NCBI GenBank assembly: GCA_030144725.1
Contig: JASKMD010000029.1
Location: 6,309,538 to 6,373,537, forward strand
Direction of reading: 5' to 3'
DNA from: Haematococcus lacustris
Taxonomy: Eukaryota > Chlorophyta > Chlorophyceae > Chlamydomonadales > Haematococcaceae
Length of the DNA stretch: 64,000 nt
The notes beneath the pieces were generated by a model, which saw nothing but the letters and a program-made list of their open reading frames with translations, had not been told where the DNA came from and ran no database searches. The translations under genes were made by a program, and so were the position numbers. This document shows positions 61,573 to 64,000 of the stretch, in pieces; positions within the stretch are counted from its first letter, which is position 1; each line of letters begins with the position of its first letter.

Positions 61573-62328
61573 AGGAGTATACCATGAAAAGCAATAATCT
61601 TACCATAATCTTAAGGAACAACAATAACAAACCATTAGAATACCAATGAATTACCAACATATCTACATTATTACATCATGAAACTACTAGACTGTGGGCC
61701 GATCCGCGAACGGGCGAGAAAAATATCTAAACTTTTCTCCCAAACCGCTACGCTTTTTGGCCGCCCGCTGCAGCTCTCACTGGTTTAACCCCGTAGGATT
61801 TTGTTGTGCTATAGCATCAGCCCGGGGAGTGGTTCAGGCTGCAAATGGTCGTTGTTTAGGGGCCTCACTCGGCGGAGGTTTTCCTCGGCCTGGGGGAATG
61901 AGGGGAACAGCGCAGCGTGGAATTTTATTCCCTCTCTAAGCGCCGTCCAACTGCCGTTCCCCTGCGAGTCCGTTTGCGCCGTTGGGGAAACTCCCCCAGG
62001 GGAATTGAAGAAGAAGAAGAAGAAGAAGAAGAAGAAGAAGAAGAAGAAGAAGAAGAAGAAGAAGAAGAGGACTACTCCGGCTGAGCCGGCGTGTATCTAG
62101 GGAGGAGCTTCCGCCCGGGGCGCGGCCTGCTCCCACCACTTGACCTGGATGTGAAGAACCCCTTCAACCCCTATCCTTGACACTCGCCCTGAGTCTGTAG
62201 CTGCTTCTGGCTATGCTATGTGAGCTTACGTCCGCATGTCAGTTTATTTAGCAGTTTAGTGGTGATAGTTTGCGTGATGCCTATGGCTTCCATGTGTAGC
62301 TTGGTATGTGTGTTGTAAGTGATGCCGC
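61573..62328. other. No gene; trinucleotide array
   Basis: Contains the (GAA)n run listed next. The sequence around it (61800-62150) has no recognised coding content. Confidence 0.4.
62007..62068 (+). repeat. (GAA)n array
   Basis: About 20 perfect copies of GAA/AAG on the plus strand. Confidence 0.95.
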
Positions 62329-62980
62329 CTATTCCCAGTAGAATGGGTCAAACTTGATTTCCAGCAGGGTTACGTGTTTGGTTGACTCGTTCGATCCCTG
62401 CTTCCTTTTCTTCGTGTTGTTGATCATAATGATGTCCGGGCGGGTGGTCGTGTTGGTGTCCCTAGCTGAGAGGCTTAGGTCTTCCAGAGGCTTGCGGAGC
62501 GTGGCGCTGGGTATGTCGATGCCTTCCGTCTCGCCTCGTTCGTCGCTTCCGATGTCCGCGAACTTGATGCACCCTCCTTGGGCTCCCTTGCTGATAGCTT
62601 TCATGATTAAGGGCCCAGCCCCGTTGTGTCGTTCCTGCACGAGACCTGCGGTGCGGCTGCAGCCCGAGAGTAGGTGTGTCGCGCTGTCGGCCTCCCCGTA
62701 CAACGGGCACCGGTCATCCGCAGCCTTTCCCCAACGCATTGCCAAGTTCTGGTTTTAGAGCCCGCCCGTTCGATAGAGTAGGGCGGTCCTCTGCGCCTCT
62801 GTTGGAATGCCCGCGTCGGTCATCACTCTTTCGTAGGAGCCTTTCGCCGCTACCTTGGTGATTTCCCGTGACATCTGGTAGTAAATGCTCTCTTGGTTGG
62901 CGAGGCCGAGTTTGTGTTTGTTGCTCATGTGCGCGCGTACGCGGGGCTGGCGGTGAGGCACCTCTATGCCCTGGAAACAA
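62329..62980 (-). pseudogene. LINE reverse-transcriptase ORF, C-terminal end, broken by a stop
   Basis: Minus strand: LANQESIYYQMSREI, RTALLYRTGGL, an in-frame TAA, then NQNLAMRWGKAADDRCPLYG, ADSATHLLSGC and finally RPDIIMINN with TLLEIKF. The order and spacing are those of the zinc-knuckle and endonuclease-like C-terminus of LINE polyproteins. The stop, and a CPLY where CPLC is usual, show decay. The RT core is not present upstream in the window. Not the same subfamily as 53-1161. Confidence 0.7.
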
Positions 62981-64000
62981 TTCGCGTTGACTTCGGTCGC
63001 ACAGGTTGGCTAAGCTACCTCACCACCGCCCCCAGCGGTATATAAATTGGGATGCAACGGGACAGCCTTCTAGTGCTTGAACGGGCACCGCTTTGTCTAG
63101 TGTTGGCTGGACAACGTTGACTGCAAGGCCCATGCTCACCTTTGCCGTTATGGTAGGCAATCACACTGGAGACGCCCTTCTTGGCGTACTTGTACTTGTC
63201 CTTGCATTGCATTGCAAAGGAGCAAAGGAGCATTGCAGGCAAAGGAGCTGTCACGGGATGTGCATTCTTGTTGTACAAGGTCCCAGAAGGGCTTATAATT
63301 ATCCCTCCTCTTGAAGGGACGCAACCGTATGGGTGTAGCGAACGGCTCCTCGAAGCCTAGCTCGCCTCCGAGTACTTCTGGTCACCCCCGCCATTGGCTG
63401 CACCCCTGATAACATCTTACCGGTCTTTAGGAATTTTACAGCGATTCTTGCGCAGGGCGGTGTAGCTCATCAACGCGAAGCTAGCGGGCTGCTCGGGCTG
63501 ATGTGCACCAATGCCGGGGCGGGCGGGGGTGCTGAGAGATTGGGTCGCGCTGTGTCGGGAATAGCCTACTTAGTGGGGCTGTGATCAGAGAACAGCTATC
63601 GCGCTCGGTGGCTCCGCTGCATGGACGCGCTCAGTTTTTTTGTGTCACGTGACCCCATGTCAATTTTTTAGTAATGTGGGCCTTCTTGCAGTCCATTTAA
63701 CTGTCCAACCAGGTCGTCAAATGATGCACTGCCAGTTGTGTGCGTTTCCTTGTGTGGAATACTAATGTGTCTATGATACAGAAACGTGTTATGTTCACGT
63801 TTGGGCCCTTGATGCTGCTTCGAAATAGACCCCCGTGAACCTTACACCCAGCCACAACAATTGTCCGCCTCATATTCAGCCTCCAGCTCCTCAGTTCTCA
63901 GCTCTCTCAGCACCAAACGACGCAAGTCCCGACGTCCCTCTTGCCTCCACCCCATGTGCATGCGATATCGTTCACAGTGTTTGTTGGTCAGTTTGCCAAA
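62981..64000. other. No gene recognised to the window end
   Basis: A minus frame (63015-63278) next to the LINE fragment may be its diverged upstream part, but it lacks clear motifs. The last 700 bases have only short open frames. I looked for tRNA-like folds near 63455-63500 and found none convincing. Confidence 0.4.

Noticed and set aside
63455..63530. Possible tRNA (GTAGCTC followed by a G-rich stretch)
   Set aside because: No acceptor stem, anticodon arm or T-arm can be formed in the right order.

Overview
Organism and overall character. The window is GC-rich, intron-dense nuclear DNA with polyglutamine and poly-alanine coding tracts, TGTAA-type poly(A) signals and very long, pure simple-sequence arrays inside introns. 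A thylakoid-lumen protein gene with a bipartite transit peptide shows a photosynthetic eukaryote. The style fits a chlamydomonadalean green alga (Haematococcus-like); the genus is an inference. There is one 500-base assembly gap (55374-55873).

Host genes I could splice by hand: an NDUFAF2-like complex I assembly factor (2962-4002, minus); a ~2,677-residue Q/P/S/A-rich probable nuclear protein (4845-13412, plus); thylakoid lumenal 17 kDa pentapeptide protein TL17 (14929-17987, plus, 8 exons); the 80-residue proteasome-lid/BRCA2-partner protein DSS1/SEM1 (23857-24333, minus); a multi-pass, probably plastid, membrane protein of unknown function (~24808-29489, plus); a U2 snRNA gene (31295-31483, minus); a TPR protein with two PRMT-type methyltransferase modules (31889-41372, minus); and a DUF4470-like/MYND-finger protein (46429-~53871, plus).

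Mobile DNA fills the spaces. The most interesting part is a Fanzor (eukaryotic TnpB-like, RNA-guided nuclease) family. One apparently intact five-exon gene (19462-23207, minus; 929 aa) has a lysine-rich N terminus, the Fanzor WED-side motifs, and RuvC I/II/III residues. Three relatives lie in the window: an internally deleted, MITE-like copy (2425-2905), a solo 5' end (18441-18615) and a diverged C-terminal relic (1716-2008). The full-length and deleted copies share about 260 bp of almost identical non-coding sequence after the stop codon. It contains a stem-loop whose pairing is kept by a G-U wobble, and is my candidate for the guide (omega) RNA. Other mobile DNA: a 3.95-kb DNA transposon with perfect 23-bp terminal inverted repeats and a D-D-E-like transposase (57621-61572), with a solo end at 45979-46369 and a tiny relic at 42559-42620; the 3' end of a Ty3/gypsy chromovirus polyprotein that joins integrase tail, chromodomain and PHD finger (55874-56452); and three LINE fragments (53-1161, 54230-54570, 62329-62980).

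Repeats. Almost every long intron carries its own array: (CTGTG)n, (GGTGA)n, ~580 bp of (GGTCA)n inside the Fanzor gene, ~1.09 kb of (CCCTTG)n, ~275 bp of (GCAG)n, ~130 bp of (CCCCG)n and a 15-bp minisatellite. Three introns use GC donors. Transcription of neighbouring genes is mostly convergent or divergent, as usual for eukaryotic nuclear DNA; there are no operons.
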